Shown: piece after piece, positions 52,537 to 61,407 of the stretch
Layout: every line of letters starts with the position of its first letter
Numbering within the stretch: position 1 is the stretch's first letter
Assembly (NCBI GenBank): GCA_902775025.1
Contig: CACYKP010000020.1
Span: 1-64,000 of the forward strand
Reading direction: 5' to 3'
Length of the DNA stretch: 64,000 nucleotides
Source of the DNA: an uncultured bacterium
GTDB taxonomy: Bacteria > Cyanobacteriota > Vampirovibrionia > Gastranaerophilales > Gastranaerophilaceae
Translations under genes and position numbers: made by a program
The notes under the pieces: model-generated
What the model was told of the DNA's origin: nothing
Seen by the model: only the letters and a program-made list of their open reading frames with translations
Databases searched by the model: none

Positions 52537-53682
52537 ATGAGGATGAGGTTAGCTATATTTACAATTTGTGCAATGTTGCTTGGAAATGCTGTATTTGCGG
52601 ATATTTTCCAAGGACATGCCGAGTATGATGACAGATTTGCACGTCCTCAAGAAGAATTATTTACAGGCAAAACAGAAAGGCTTGATAAAAATGACGTTAT
52701 CCACATGACTGTTTCGCAAGTACTCGATGGCACTTTTTCTCTGGAAGGAGATGAGTTTTTTGCAGAAATTACCTCCGATGTAATTGGTGATAAGGGAGTT
52801 ATATTACCAAAAGGTACAATAGCTCACGGAACAATTACAGAATCAGGAGAAGCAAAACGTTTAGGAAGAAACGGATATTTGAACTTAAGCTTTGATAAAC
52901 TCACTACTCCTGACGGAAGAGAAATAGATATAGAAGGCAAAATGTCAACAAAACTTCATCCGATAAAAGAAGCCGGAAAAATTGTTGCAACCGACTTGGG
53001 ATATACTGCCGCAGGCGGCGTTATAGGAGGATTATTTGCCCTGCAAGCGCTAGGGCCTGCAGCAGCAGTTGCTTCTCACGGATATACTCTTGCCGGTGGT
53101 GCTGCTATAGGCGGAACAATTGGACTTGGGATGTCTCTTGTAAGAAAAGGTAAAAATGTTCTGATATCTCCGGGAGACGAAATAAAAGTAAAAATTCTTT
53201 CGAGTGTTGATTTGCCTGTATATAAAGAAGAAGCTTTAAAACAAGAAGAATTGCTATATCCGGGATTAGATATAAGAATAGCAAATATATTATATGAAAA
53301 AGATCCTTTTGGTGAAGTAAATACTATCACGCTGTCTCTTTCCATAAAAAACATGTCAGACAAAACTATATCTGGCATGGATTTAGCTCTTATGAATGAT
53401 TATAATAACATATTTAATCCTTCTATTTTTGGCGACACAAGATTGGTGTTCTCACAGATTAAACCGGGGGACAGATTTGCAGGAAAAATTTCATTTAGCG
53501 TTAATAGCGTCAAAGGAACTTATTGGCTTACGGTTAACGACAGAAGAAAAAATAAACCGCTGGTAAAAATTTCTTTGGATAATGCTTATAAACACGTTGC
53601 AAAAGACGTGAAAAAACATAACGAAAAAATTAAAAAAACAAAGAAAAACTATTACAAAGAGGACGATCCGTTTGATATATAG
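52537..53682 (+). CDS. Exported unknown protein with glycine-rich membrane segment
   Basis: 381 aa with a signal peptide (LAIFTICAMLLGNAVFA). Residues about 40-150 form a beta-rich domain (GDKGVILPKGTIAHGTITES, YLNLSFDKLTTPDGREI) with a VirB10/TrbI-like flavour. A Gly/Ala-rich hydrophobic region follows (about 150-210: AAGGVIGGLFALQALGPAAA). The C-terminal ~130 residues are a second beta domain (TITLSLSIKNMSDKTISG). Located in the envelope by inference; function unknown. Confidence 0.7.
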   Translation: MRMRLAIFTICAMLLGNAVFADIFQGHAEYDDRFARPQEELFTGKTERLDKNDVIHMTVSQVLDGTFSLEGDEFFAEITSDVIGDKGVILPKGTIAHGTITESGEAKRLGRNGYLNLSFDKLTTPDGREIDIEGKMSTKLHPIKEAGKIVATDLGYTAAGGVIGGLFALQALGPAAAVASHGYTLAGGAAIGGTIGLGMSLVRKGKNVLISPGDEIKVKILSSVDLPVYKEEALKQEELLYPGLDIRIANILYEKDPFGEVNTITLSLSIKNMSDKTISGMDLALMNDYNNIFNPSIFGDTRLVFSQIKPGDRFAGKISFSVNSVKGTYWLTVNDRRKNKPLVKISLDNAYKHVAKDVKKHNEKIKKTKKNYYKEDDPFDI

Positions 53683-53705
53683 AGACGGTAGTGTTTTGAG
53701 GTTTT

Positions 53706-54182
53706 ATGTTCAGACCGCTTAGAAGAATAAAACAACAATTAGCACAAGAAGAATGTATCTCTATTTTAAAACAGGAAGTAAGGGGAGTGTTATCGGTTTT
53801 GGGAGATAATGATTATCCTTACGGTTTGCCGATTAATTATTGGTACTCAGAAGATGACGGTAAAATTTATTTTCACGGAAGCAGAGAAGGACATAAAATA
53901 GATGCCGTAACAAAACACGATAAGGTTTCTTTTTGCGTCTTTGATAAAGGGACTCAAACAGAAGGTAAAATTGGACTAGACTACAAAAGCGTTATTGTTT
54001 TCGGCAGAATAAAAATTGTAAAAGACAGAGAGAAAACTGTTGATATTTGTCGTAAGCTGAGTTCACAGTTCAACTTCGGGAACGATTATATAGAAGAAGA
54101 AATCAAAAAATTCTCAAAATTCGTAATGTGTTTAGAGCTTACCCCTGAACATATATGCGGCAAAACAGTTAATGAAAGTTAA
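53706..54182 (+). CDS. Pyridoxamine-5'-phosphate-oxidase-like flavoprotein (NimA-type)
   Basis: 158 aa. A split-barrel FMN-binding fold is suggested by GVLSVLGDNDYPYGLPINYWY and KIYFHGSREGHKIDAVTKHDKVSFCVFD, typical of the NimA/nitroimidazole-resistance-like group common in anaerobes. Probably a flavin reductase of unknown substrate. It lies directly before rubrerythrin, suggesting an oxidative-stress unit. Confidence 0.8.
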   Translation: MFRPLRRIKQQLAQEECISILKQEVRGVLSVLGDNDYPYGLPINYWYSEDDGKIYFHGSREGHKIDAVTKHDKVSFCVFDKGTQTEGKIGLDYKSVIVFGRIKIVKDREKTVDICRKLSSQFNFGNDYIEEEIKKFSKFVMCLELTPEHICGKTVNES

Positions 54183-54195
54183 AAAAGGAGTATTT

Positions 54196-54756
54196 ATGAA
54201 TTATTTCGGGCAGACAAAAGGAACAGATATTGAAAAACAAATTGCACAATTAGCGCAAGGTGAAGCAATCGGCGGAGCTATGTATTACGCATTAGCTAAA
54301 ATTGCAAAAGAAAAATTCGGACTTGATGATGTTGCTAAAGAATTTATTGAACTCGGCAATCAAGAAACAAACCACGGTGCGTTTTACGCAATGCTTAACG
54401 GCAGATACCCAAGTGATGAAAAGACATTTTGGAATATGGTAAAAGGACTTTCAAAGGCTGAATTTAAAGGAGAAGGAAATTTAAATCAGCTTGCTGATAA
54501 ACTTGCCTCAATGGGTATTAGTAATGAAGCCGTTAATCAAGTTAGAGAATTCGCTCTCCAAGAGAAACATCACGGCGAAGCAACCAAAGCAATACTTGAT
54601 AAATACGCAAGCGTAAACACAGAAGAAAATAAATCTCAAAAGGTTTATGTATGTAGTGTTTGCGGATTTGAGTACGAAGGTGAATTAGATAATGAACCTG
54701 ATGATTATATTTGTCCGATTTGCGGATGCAAAAAAGGTGTGTTTAAAAAGCTTTAA
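54196..54756 (+). CDS. Rubrerythrin-like protein
   Basis: 186 aa from the ATG at 54196, which has AAAAAAGGAG; a longer frame from 54172 overlaps the previous gene. The N-terminal diiron domain (about 1-140) has Glu/His ligands in AQGEAIGGAMYY, LGNQETNHGAFY and LQEKHHGEA. The C-terminal rubredoxin domain has paired Cys motifs CSVCG and CPICG (about 155-180). Rubrerythrins reduce hydrogen peroxide in anaerobes, consistent with a strictly anaerobic gut lifestyle. Confidence 0.93.
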   Translation: MNYFGQTKGTDIEKQIAQLAQGEAIGGAMYYALAKIAKEKFGLDDVAKEFIELGNQETNHGAFYAMLNGRYPSDEKTFWNMVKGLSKAEFKGEGNLNQLADKLASMGISNEAVNQVREFALQEKHHGEATKAILDKYASVNTEENKSQKVYVCSVCGFEYEGELDNEPDDYICPICGCKKGVFKKL

Positions 54757-54773
54757 AAAGGAATAATCGAAAG

Positions 54774-55068
54774 TTTCTAAAAGAGATTCTTCGCTGGTAT
54801 CTTATGTAACAAAATATGATTTATGTAAACAACCCGCTCAGAATGACGGTTGGGTGTGTTCTTTTACGAAAAAACGTAATTAATATTTACTCCTGAATGA
54901 CAAATGGGCGTGTTCTTTTACGAAAAATGTAATTAATATTTACCCCTGAATGACAAATGGGCGTGTTCTTTTACGGAAAAACGTAATTTATATTTACCCC
55001 TGAATGACAAATGGGAGTGGACTTTTACGAAAAATGTAATATATATATATTTACCCCTATTTACCCCT
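54774..55068. repeat. Repeat tail array downstream of rubrerythrin
   Basis: A partial composite repeat (AGATTCTTCGCTGG...CTCAGAATGACGG, 54784-54848) is followed by four tandem copies of the tail unit of 53-57 bp. They start at about 54841, 54895, 54948 and 55002, each beginning GAATGAC and ending ATTTAC(C/T)CCT. A fifth bare ATTTACCCCT (55059-55068) supplies part of the dacB stop codon. Confidence 0.88.
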
Positions 55069-56401
55069 ATAACTTTTGATGCATATTTCTTATTAAATAA
55101 TCTTCTAAAACTTTTTTCTCAGAAGATGTTGAAGTCGGATCATTTATTATTATGCAAAAAGCATATTTTTCTCCGCTTTTTGCAGTTAAAAATCCTGCAA
55201 TAGAACTTATATCAGACAGCGTTCCTGTCTTTGCTTTTATATCATTTTTTAATGGTATCATGCGGCTTGATAATGTTCCTTGCGAAGGAGATGCCATCCT
55301 GTTTAATACTTCGTTATCTTTACTTTTTACTAAATATTCTGTTATAAAATCTGCATCAACCAGATTATTCTTAGACACTCCGCTCGAATCGGTTAGGCGA
55401 ATTCTAGAATTATCAATACCGATTTTTTTATAATACTCATTATACAGTTTTATTGCGTCTGTATCAGTACCTTGTTTATTATAATATTTCCCGCCTGCAA
55501 GCTTGCCCATGGTTTCAATAACCATATTGTTACTGTTTAATAATACATCATCAATTGCTCTTGATATCGGATGAGATACTTCACTAACATAAATATCTTT
55601 ATTCGAAGCCTTAGATATTATATAAGATGATTTAAGGTATATTTTTCTATCCTCTAATAAATCAGTTAACTTTTTAGTAAAATATAATTTCAAATTCTTG
55701 TTAGGAATAAAGTGTGTCTCAGGATTTTTTACAACACCTTCTAAGGTCAAAGTGTTTGCAGCCATTGAACTGTCCCTTGATATGCTGACTTTATTTTCAT
55801 CCCCTGTTATCACATTGTTAAAGAATGCGAACGGGGCTTTCTGCGGGTTAATAATAAATGCTTGTTTATTGTAATCAGTTGGCATAATTGTTAATTTTGC
55901 AATGTTTCTATCAAGGTTATATGAATTAAATCTTGGCATAGAAGTATTCAAATCGTCATCCCATTGCCAGCCTTCACCCCAATCTTTGCGTTCTATAATA
56001 CTGTCATCAATATAAACTTGTTTAATCTTTTCCGAATTTATTCTTTTTAAAAGAGTCCCCAGTTCATCAGAGGTCAAATACGGATCTCCGCCAAGCTTGA
56101 TTACATATCCGTCTTTCCCTCTTGAATAGAGTTGCGTTTTAAAATTATAATCTTCCCCTAATACTTCAATTATCGGGATTATTGTTAATATTTTTTGTAC
56201 AGATGCAGGATGCATCAGAATGTTTTCATTTTGCTCATAAACAACCTTGCCTGTTTGAATATTTTTAACCGAAATAGCTATTGAATTTTGAGATATATTT
56301 GATTCTTTTATAATAGAATTTATGCTTTTTTTCAAACTTTTTGCTTCGGTGCATAAGTTGAACATAAATAATACTAATATTAAAGCAAGTATTTTTTTCA
56401 T
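55067..56401 (-). CDS. dacB: D-Ala-D-Ala carboxypeptidase/endopeptidase (PBP4, DacB)
   Basis: 444 aa with a signal peptide (ILALILVLFMFNLCTEA). Active-site motifs of class C low-molecular-weight PBPs are present: SVQK (SxxK, in MHPASVQKILT, about residue 64), SNN, and KTG in KAKTGTLSD. The enzyme trims peptidoglycan crosslinks in the periplasm. The TAG stop is formed by the terminal repeat motif. It overlaps the nitrilase gene by 4 nt. Confidence 0.93.
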   Translation of the reverse strand: MKKILALILVLFMFNLCTEAKSLKKSINSIIKESNISQNSIAISVKNIQTGKVVYEQNENILMHPASVQKILTIIPIIEVLGEDYNFKTQLYSRGKDGYVIKLGGDPYLTSDELGTLLKRINSEKIKQVYIDDSIIERKDWGEGWQWDDDLNTSMPRFNSYNLDRNIAKLTIMPTDYNKQAFIINPQKAPFAFFNNVITGDENKVSISRDSSMAANTLTLEGVVKNPETHFIPNKNLKLYFTKKLTDLLEDRKIYLKSSYIISKASNKDIYVSEVSHPISRAIDDVLLNSNNMVIETMGKLAGGKYYNKQGTDTDAIKLYNEYYKKIGIDNSRIRLTDSSGVSKNNLVDADFITEYLVKSKDNEVLNRMASPSQGTLSSRMIPLKNDIKAKTGTLSDISSIAGFLTAKSGEKYAFCIIINDPTSTSSEKKVLEDYLIRNMHQKL

Positions 56402-57228
56402 TTTATAACTACCTCATAGTCAGTTTTTATATCATTTAGAATTGTGCATTTATCACGAAATTCATACATTTCAGGCAAATTAACTTCCGCATAAACTCCG
56501 CCTTCAATTTCATCAATTTGGTCTAAAATATTACCGTTATAGTCAAAAATCATTGAATGACCAAGATTTTCTTTACCGTCAGGAAGGAGTCCCGTTTGAG
56601 TAAGCGCAACCATATAAGTCTGATTTTCTATGGCTCTTGAAGCGGTCATTGTGTCCCAAGGAATTTTCTTAGTCTTTCCCCATGCTGCCATATTTACTAA
56701 AATATCAGCGCCTGCTTTTCTGTACGCTCTGTATATTTCAGGAAAACGTATATCAAAACATATAGTTAATCCTATTTTGATCCCGTCAATTTCTACCATT
56801 ACTGGATTCGCGCCTTTTGTTATAATTCCGCCTTCGTTATCTCCATAGTATGAAAATAAATGGTTTTTATCGTATATTGCAACTACTTCGCCATATCTAT
56901 TTATAACGGGACAAGAATTGAAATACTTATTATTTTCTTTTCGTATAAAACTTCCGCCGATAATATTCGTATTGTATTTAACGGCAATCTCTTTAAGCAT
57001 TTTTACGGCTTTAGATTCCTCAAGCGTTTCTGCAGTATTAATAAAAGCGGGAGTATGCCACCCGACAGTCCAAACTTCAGGTAAAAAAACAAAATCTGCC
57101 CCTTCATATTTTTCAAGATTTGCAATAAGCAGATTTTTAACAGTATCTATATTTAAGTCAAGCTCACCAATTACGGATTCCATTTGAATGGCGAGGAGTC
57201 TGACCTTTTCCTTCTTATCTGTCCCCAC
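56398..57228 (-). CDS. Carbon-nitrogen hydrolase (nitrilase superfamily, Nit2/omega-amidase-like)
   Basis: 276 aa from GTG at 57228, which has AAAGAGG seven bases upstream. The Glu-Lys-Cys triad is visible: E in VFLPEVWTVG, K in YDKNHLFSYYG, C in GLTICFDIRFPE. The DIRFPE and SRAIENQTYMVA blocks resemble omega-amidases that deaminate alpha-ketoglutaramate. The exact substrate is not certain. It overlaps the preceding acyltransferase remnant by 58 nt and dacB by 4 nt. Confidence 0.88.
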   Translation of the reverse strand: MGTDKKEKVRLLAIQMESVIGELDLNIDTVKNLLIANLEKYEGADFVFLPEVWTVGWHTPAFINTAETLEESKAVKMLKEIAVKYNTNIIGGSFIRKENNKYFNSCPVINRYGEVVAIYDKNHLFSYYGDNEGGIITKGANPVMVEIDGIKIGLTICFDIRFPEIYRAYRKAGADILVNMAAWGKTKKIPWDTMTASRAIENQTYMVALTQTGLLPDGKENLGHSMIFDYNGNILDQIDEIEGGVYAEVNLPEMYEFRDKCTILNDIKTDYEVVIK

Positions 57229-57823
57229 AGAAATACCTCTTTATACGCTTCAGGAATTCTTCTTTCCAAATCATCTAAACTATCCTGAAGCTCTTTTCTT
57301 TTTTCTTCAATATCGTTCTGAATAACGGCATTCTTAATCCGTCCCAAGAAGGGAATTTGAGCCAAGTAGGATTTGCAGAGTACCAAGAAACGGGAACAAT
57401 CGGAACACCTGCCATTTTTGCAAGTTTGATAACTCCGTTTTTCGCTTTTTCAGGCGGTCCTTTAGGGCCGTCAACCATCATAGCACCGTCCTCTCCTCTT
57501 TTAAGAGCCGTTATTAACTGCATTGATGCTTCAACTGCACCTTCTTTGCCTTTCGAACCTCTAATGGTCTTAAATCCCATATGTTCTATTACATCTGCTA
57601 TCATTTCACCATCTTTTGAACGACTGACCATGACATTTAACTTGCCGATATTTGGATGTCCGTATATGTTCATCTGGTTTCTGTGCCACATCGCATAAAT
57701 GCAAGGTGAAACATCAGGAAAATCAACTCTTACAATATGAGTAAACATTTCCTGCATATGAAATATTGCATAAATTAATTTTGCTACTTTTTTAGCTGCA
57801 TCGTCTTCAAATAGTCTAACCAT
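57171..57823 (-). pseudogene. DUF374 lysophospholipid acyltransferase-like gene, frameshifted
   Basis: Frame 1 (57823-57275) encodes the family core: IYAMWHRNQMNIYG, VMVSRSKDGEMIADVIEHMG, RGSKGKEGAVEA and VDGPKGPPEKAKNG, then PSWDGLRMPLFRT and a junk tail. Frame 2 continues DIEEKRKELQDSLDDLERRI and ends at 57171. The residues normally lying between PLFRT and DIEEKRK are missing, so a small deletion shifted the frame. An intact protein would acylate lipid A precursors or lysophospholipids at the membrane. Confidence 0.8.
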
Positions 57824-57866
57824 ATACTGATTATACTATAAAATTACAGATAACAAAATTTTTTAC

Positions 57867-57895
57867 TTGACAAAGTGTTAGGCACACCTTACAAT
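57867..57895 (+). promoter_or_regulatory. Promoter with overlapping DtxR-type operator
   Basis: TTGACA (57867-57872), a 17-nt spacer, and TACAAT (57890-57895) form a strong sigma-70 promoter. The spacer contains TTAGG-CACA-CCTTA (57878-57891), an imperfect inverted repeat like DtxR/MntR-family operators. Transcription would begin about 5-7 nt before the ATG at 57908, so the mRNA is nearly leaderless. Confidence 0.7.
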
Positions 57896-57907
57896 AATAT
57901 TCAAGAT

Positions 57908-58330
57908 ATGGATAAAAATAATCTTTCCTCAGGGTTAGAGGATTACATAGAAGCAATCTACATTGCAGATATAAATAAGACACAACTTAAGGGTGCCCAG
58001 CTGGCGCGCAATCTGAATATCTCCCGCGCGTCAGTATCGGAAGCCCTTGCAAAGTTGGCATCAAGAGGTCTTATTAATTACGAAAGTTATGGTAATATTA
58101 CACTTACGGATACAGGAAGAAAAGAAGCAGTAAATGTGTATCATAAGCATAATATTTTAAAGGAATTTTTTGAAAAAATACTATTTGTTAGTCCAAATGA
58201 GGCCGAAGATATAGGATGTAAAATAGAGCATGTTATTTCTAAAAATATTTTGGTAAAAATAAGACAATATACATTGTATTGTGAAAGACACCCTGAGATT
58301 ATAGAAAATTTTAACAAGGAAAATTTATGA
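57908..58330 (+). CDS. DtxR/MntR-family metal-dependent regulator
   Basis: 140 aa from the ATG at 57908; an upstream GTG at 57875 lies inside the promoter and is unlikely. The winged helix-turn-helix (LEDYIEAIYIADINKTQLKG, RNLNISRASVSEALAKLASR, about 7-60) is followed by a dimerisation/metal domain with HKHNILKEFFEKIL, EDIGCKIEHVISKNIL and CERHPEI. It probably senses manganese or iron and represses its own promoter. It overlaps the next gene by ATGA. Confidence 0.9.
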   Translation: MDKNNLSSGLEDYIEAIYIADINKTQLKGAQLARNLNISRASVSEALAKLASRGLINYESYGNITLTDTGRKEAVNVYHKHNILKEFFEKILFVSPNEAEDIGCKIEHVISKNILVKIRQYTLYCERHPEIIENFNKENL

Positions 58331-59319
58331 CTCCCGTAAAGGCAATTGGGAAATTTTTAGACCAGCCGATATTAACAGCAAAAATAAATAAATATGTACC
58401 ACTGGCTATGGCCTGCGGCAGCAGTATTGTTATCGGAAAAACTCTAAATGAAACACCGAACAGTGAACGCAAAAAAGAAGGCGGGAAACTGGCGATAATA
58501 CTAAGTTCAACAATATTATCAGCAATTTTTGCGCCTAAAATAGCATCAAAAATTACAGGCAGAAACACATCAAAAACTTTATCCGTTATTAAAGAAGAAA
58601 ATTCAAAGCTTGTAGACACATATATATCCGAACACGGTAAAAACGGTCTATCGAAAATACTTGAGAAATCAAAAACAGGATTACTTTCACCTAACGAGAT
58701 TTCAATATTATTCAACAAGAATAAAGATATAGGTGATAAGTTGATACCTCCTCCCGATAATATAAAGGCAAAAGACATATTTAAAGAAATCGGCTGGCTG
58801 TCGATATTTGGTGCCGTTCCGGTTGCAGGAGGTATTGCCGGAGGAATTGCAGCAGATAGAATATATGATAAAAAAGAATGGAAGGATAGAGTTCCGGATA
58901 AGGTAAATGAAGGAATTTATCAATATTTAGCGAATATTTTTCTGTGCAATATAGGCGCAGGAATTGCTCTTGAAATATTGGAAAAAATGAACATTAAATC
59001 AAAAGCGGCAAGATGTATTGGCATGGTTGCAGGGATTTTATTAACAGGAGTAATAGGAGGAAGTGTTATGGCAAATTATATAGGAAATCAGCTGATAAAT
59101 CCTATTATTTTTAAAGATAAATCTAAAGAAAAAAGAACCCCTGAATTACTGGATTTAAGTTTACATACAGATGACATAGCAACGGTTTCGCTTCTTTCAG
59201 GCTTAAAATGGATAGAACCTTCTTTACCGATATTGTATTCTATATCCGGTTACAGAGCAGGAATAGGATATAGAAATGATAAAAATCCAAAATCAAAACA
59301 CATAAAAGTATCAGCGTAG
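58327..59319 (+). CDS. Multi-pass membrane protein of unknown function
   Basis: 330 aa, with hydrophobic segments at about 27-40, 56-75, 155-180 (FGAVPVAGGIAGGIA), 200-220 and 235-260 (CIGMVAGILLTGVIGGSVMA). Gly-rich helices suggest a pore or assembly role, but no family is recognised. The start overlaps the DtxR-type stop (ATGA), so it is probably co-regulated by metal. Some resemblance in layout to the pair at 51269-52466. Confidence 0.7.
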   Translation: MTPVKAIGKFLDQPILTAKINKYVPLAMACGSSIVIGKTLNETPNSERKKEGGKLAIILSSTILSAIFAPKIASKITGRNTSKTLSVIKEENSKLVDTYISEHGKNGLSKILEKSKTGLLSPNEISILFNKNKDIGDKLIPPPDNIKAKDIFKEIGWLSIFGAVPVAGGIAGGIAADRIYDKKEWKDRVPDKVNEGIYQYLANIFLCNIGAGIALEILEKMNIKSKAARCIGMVAGILLTGVIGGSVMANYIGNQLINPIIFKDKSKEKRTPELLDLSLHTDDIATVSLLSGLKWIEPSLPILYSISGYRAGIGYRNDKNPKSKHIKVSA

Positions 59320-59337
59320 AATATCTATAAATAAATA

Positions 59338-59366
59338 TTGACATAAAGAAGTGATTAATTTATTAT
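59338..59366 (+). promoter_or_regulatory. Near-consensus sigma-70 promoter of malQ
   Basis: TTGACA at 59338-59343, a 17-nt spacer, and TATTAT at 59361-59366. The start codon at 59410 has AAAGGGG just upstream. Confidence 0.85.
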
Positions 59367-59409
59367 ATACATTAATATATAGGATTTTATATCATATAAA
59401 GGGGTGTGT

Positions 59410-61335
59410 ATGAAGATTTTACCTGTAAATAGCAATAATAACAACAGTTTTAAGCGTAAACCTACTGTTAAAGAGATGGAGGTTTATACAAATTCTGTTA
59501 AAGAGGGACTTAAACTTTTAAACAAGCGTGTTGATATAATTATTCATAATTCATCAGCGCCTGCAGTTCCTGCTGAAAACACGGGGATAGGTTCATTGTT
59601 TTCAAGAACAGTACAGGAAAAGCTTATTCCTTTTTTAAAAGCTCACGGTTTTACAGGTATTCAGCAGGAACCGAATAATTTAAGAAAATCCGGAGATCCT
59701 TCTCCTTACGCACCGGAATCTTCCGCAAAGAATATTTTTATGATTCCGCTTGAAAAATTAACTACGGAAAAATACGGGAAATTGCTTACAGAATATGATT
59801 TTCAAAAAGTTGTTGCAAATCGCTCAAAATCAAGCAGAGTTGACTATTATAATGTTAATGAAGAATATAACAAGGTTCTTAATATCGCATACCAAAATTT
59901 TAAAAACGGGAGTAAATTAAAGGAAGAATTCACGCAATTTAAAAAAGAAAATGGCAAAGAATTAACGAAGAATGCAATATATCGAATTCTTGATAAGCAT
60001 TACCAAAAGGATTGGAAAGAATGGGATGGAATTGATAAAGAATTATTCTCAACAACAGGTGCGTCAGAAACAGAAAAAGCACTAACAAGAATCGCTGAGA
60101 TTAAAGGGAAATACAAAGATGAAATTGATTATTTTATGTTCCAACAATTTTTAATTGATATAGCAAACAAGGAATCAAACGAGCTTGCGCAAAAAACAGG
60201 GGTTAAAATTATTGGCGATTCACCTGTTGCATCACCTGCTGCTGATGAATGGATTAATCAAAATTTATTCTTAAAAGGAAAGTCTATCGGTTGTCCTCCT
60301 GATTATTTTGCAAAAGACGGTCAAAGGTGGGGATTTGGATACTTTAATCCAAAATACATTTTTAATCCTGATGGAACATTAGGTAAAGCAGGAAAAATTC
60401 TTAAAGAAAAATATGATAAATTCTTTTCAAGTTTTCCGGGTGGGCTTAGAATTGACCATGTAATCGGTCTTGTAGATCCGTTTATTTATACTACCTCTGA
60501 AAAAATGACCTCTGAAAATTCGGGCAGAATATATTCTATTGCAGGTGAATTTAAAAAGAAGCCGGAAGAATATTCAAATATTTTAGAAAAGATCGTTTTA
60601 CAATCCGCTAAAGAGCACGGAATGGACAAAACGGATATTATTTGTGAAGACTTGGGTGATCCTAATAAACCCACTCAAGATGTAATGAAGCAGCTGGATT
60701 TGTCAGGTATTTCAGTAACTCAATTTGACTATCGCGGAAAAGATACTCCAGAAAGAAATGTAATTATGATAGGTTCACATGATAACCAATCATTTATTGA
60801 ATATACCGACAGTTTTTTTGATAAGGTAAAAGGGAAAAACGTTAACGAAAGAAGTTTATGGCAAAAGATTCTTTCACATTATTCACAAAAATTTAACCTA
60901 TCAAAAAATCGTGATGAGGATTTAATCCACTTCATGAGAAAAACTAAGATGCTGGCTGAAGATACTGCACCAAAAGGCGCAACAAAAAAAGAGATAAGAG
61001 AATACAAACAAAAACTTAGAACTGATAAAAGTAAATTTATGGAAGCAAGTTTTTCGGAATTATTTACAAGTCCTGCAAGGCGTGTTCAAATATTCTTTGC
61101 TGATTTTTGGGGTATGGGAAAAACATACAACCGTCCCGGAACAAGTCAGGGCAATTGGGAATTAAGAATCCCGTCAGATTTTGAAAATGAGTATTATAAA
61201 GCTGTTTCAGACGGAAAAGCTCCAAATTTAGCAAAAACTATTGCAGATGCTTTAAGGCATAGAGGTTTAGATAAACATCATGCAAAATTAATTCATAATT
61301 TAGATAATTCTGCAAAAATTCTTAATGAAGCTTAA
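59410..61335 (+). CDS. malQ: 4-alpha-glucanotransferase (GH77) with N-terminal FKR tag
   Basis: 641 aa from the ATG at 59410; a GTG six bases earlier is less likely. It begins MKILPVNSNNNNSFKRKPT, the local tag. The catalytic domain is recognisable but diverged: RIDHVIGL (nucleophile Asp), IICEDLG (acid/base Glu), and SHDNQS (third Asp). It moves glucan chains in glycogen or maltodextrin metabolism. The tag on a usually cytoplasmic enzyme is unexpected. No glycogen genes are adjacent. Confidence 0.87.
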   Translation: MKILPVNSNNNNSFKRKPTVKEMEVYTNSVKEGLKLLNKRVDIIIHNSSAPAVPAENTGIGSLFSRTVQEKLIPFLKAHGFTGIQQEPNNLRKSGDPSPYAPESSAKNIFMIPLEKLTTEKYGKLLTEYDFQKVVANRSKSSRVDYYNVNEEYNKVLNIAYQNFKNGSKLKEEFTQFKKENGKELTKNAIYRILDKHYQKDWKEWDGIDKELFSTTGASETEKALTRIAEIKGKYKDEIDYFMFQQFLIDIANKESNELAQKTGVKIIGDSPVASPAADEWINQNLFLKGKSIGCPPDYFAKDGQRWGFGYFNPKYIFNPDGTLGKAGKILKEKYDKFFSSFPGGLRIDHVIGLVDPFIYTTSEKMTSENSGRIYSIAGEFKKKPEEYSNILEKIVLQSAKEHGMDKTDIICEDLGDPNKPTQDVMKQLDLSGISVTQFDYRGKDTPERNVIMIGSHDNQSFIEYTDSFFDKVKGKNVNERSLWQKILSHYSQKFNLSKNRDEDLIHFMRKTKMLAEDTAPKGATKKEIREYKQKLRTDKSKFMEASFSELFTSPARRVQIFFADFWGMGKTYNRPGTSQGNWELRIPSDFENEYYKAVSDGKAPNLAKTIADALRHRGLDKHHAKLIHNLDNSAKILNEA

Positions 61336-61353
61336 TATTTAAGTTTAAATATA

Positions 61354-61390
61354 GCAATTTTAAATCCTTAAAATACTTTTATAATATATG
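61354..61390 (+). promoter_or_regulatory. GCAA box with TACTTTTATAATATATG
   Basis: GCAATTTTAAATCC (GCAA 61354-61357), then TACTTTTATAATATATGAGG. The 19-nt spacing between GCAA and TTTTATA matches the boxes near 32236 and 10885. An AAGGA ribosome-binding site precedes the ATG at 61408. Confidence 0.5.
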
Positions 61391-61407
61391 AGGATTTAAG
61401 GATTGCC

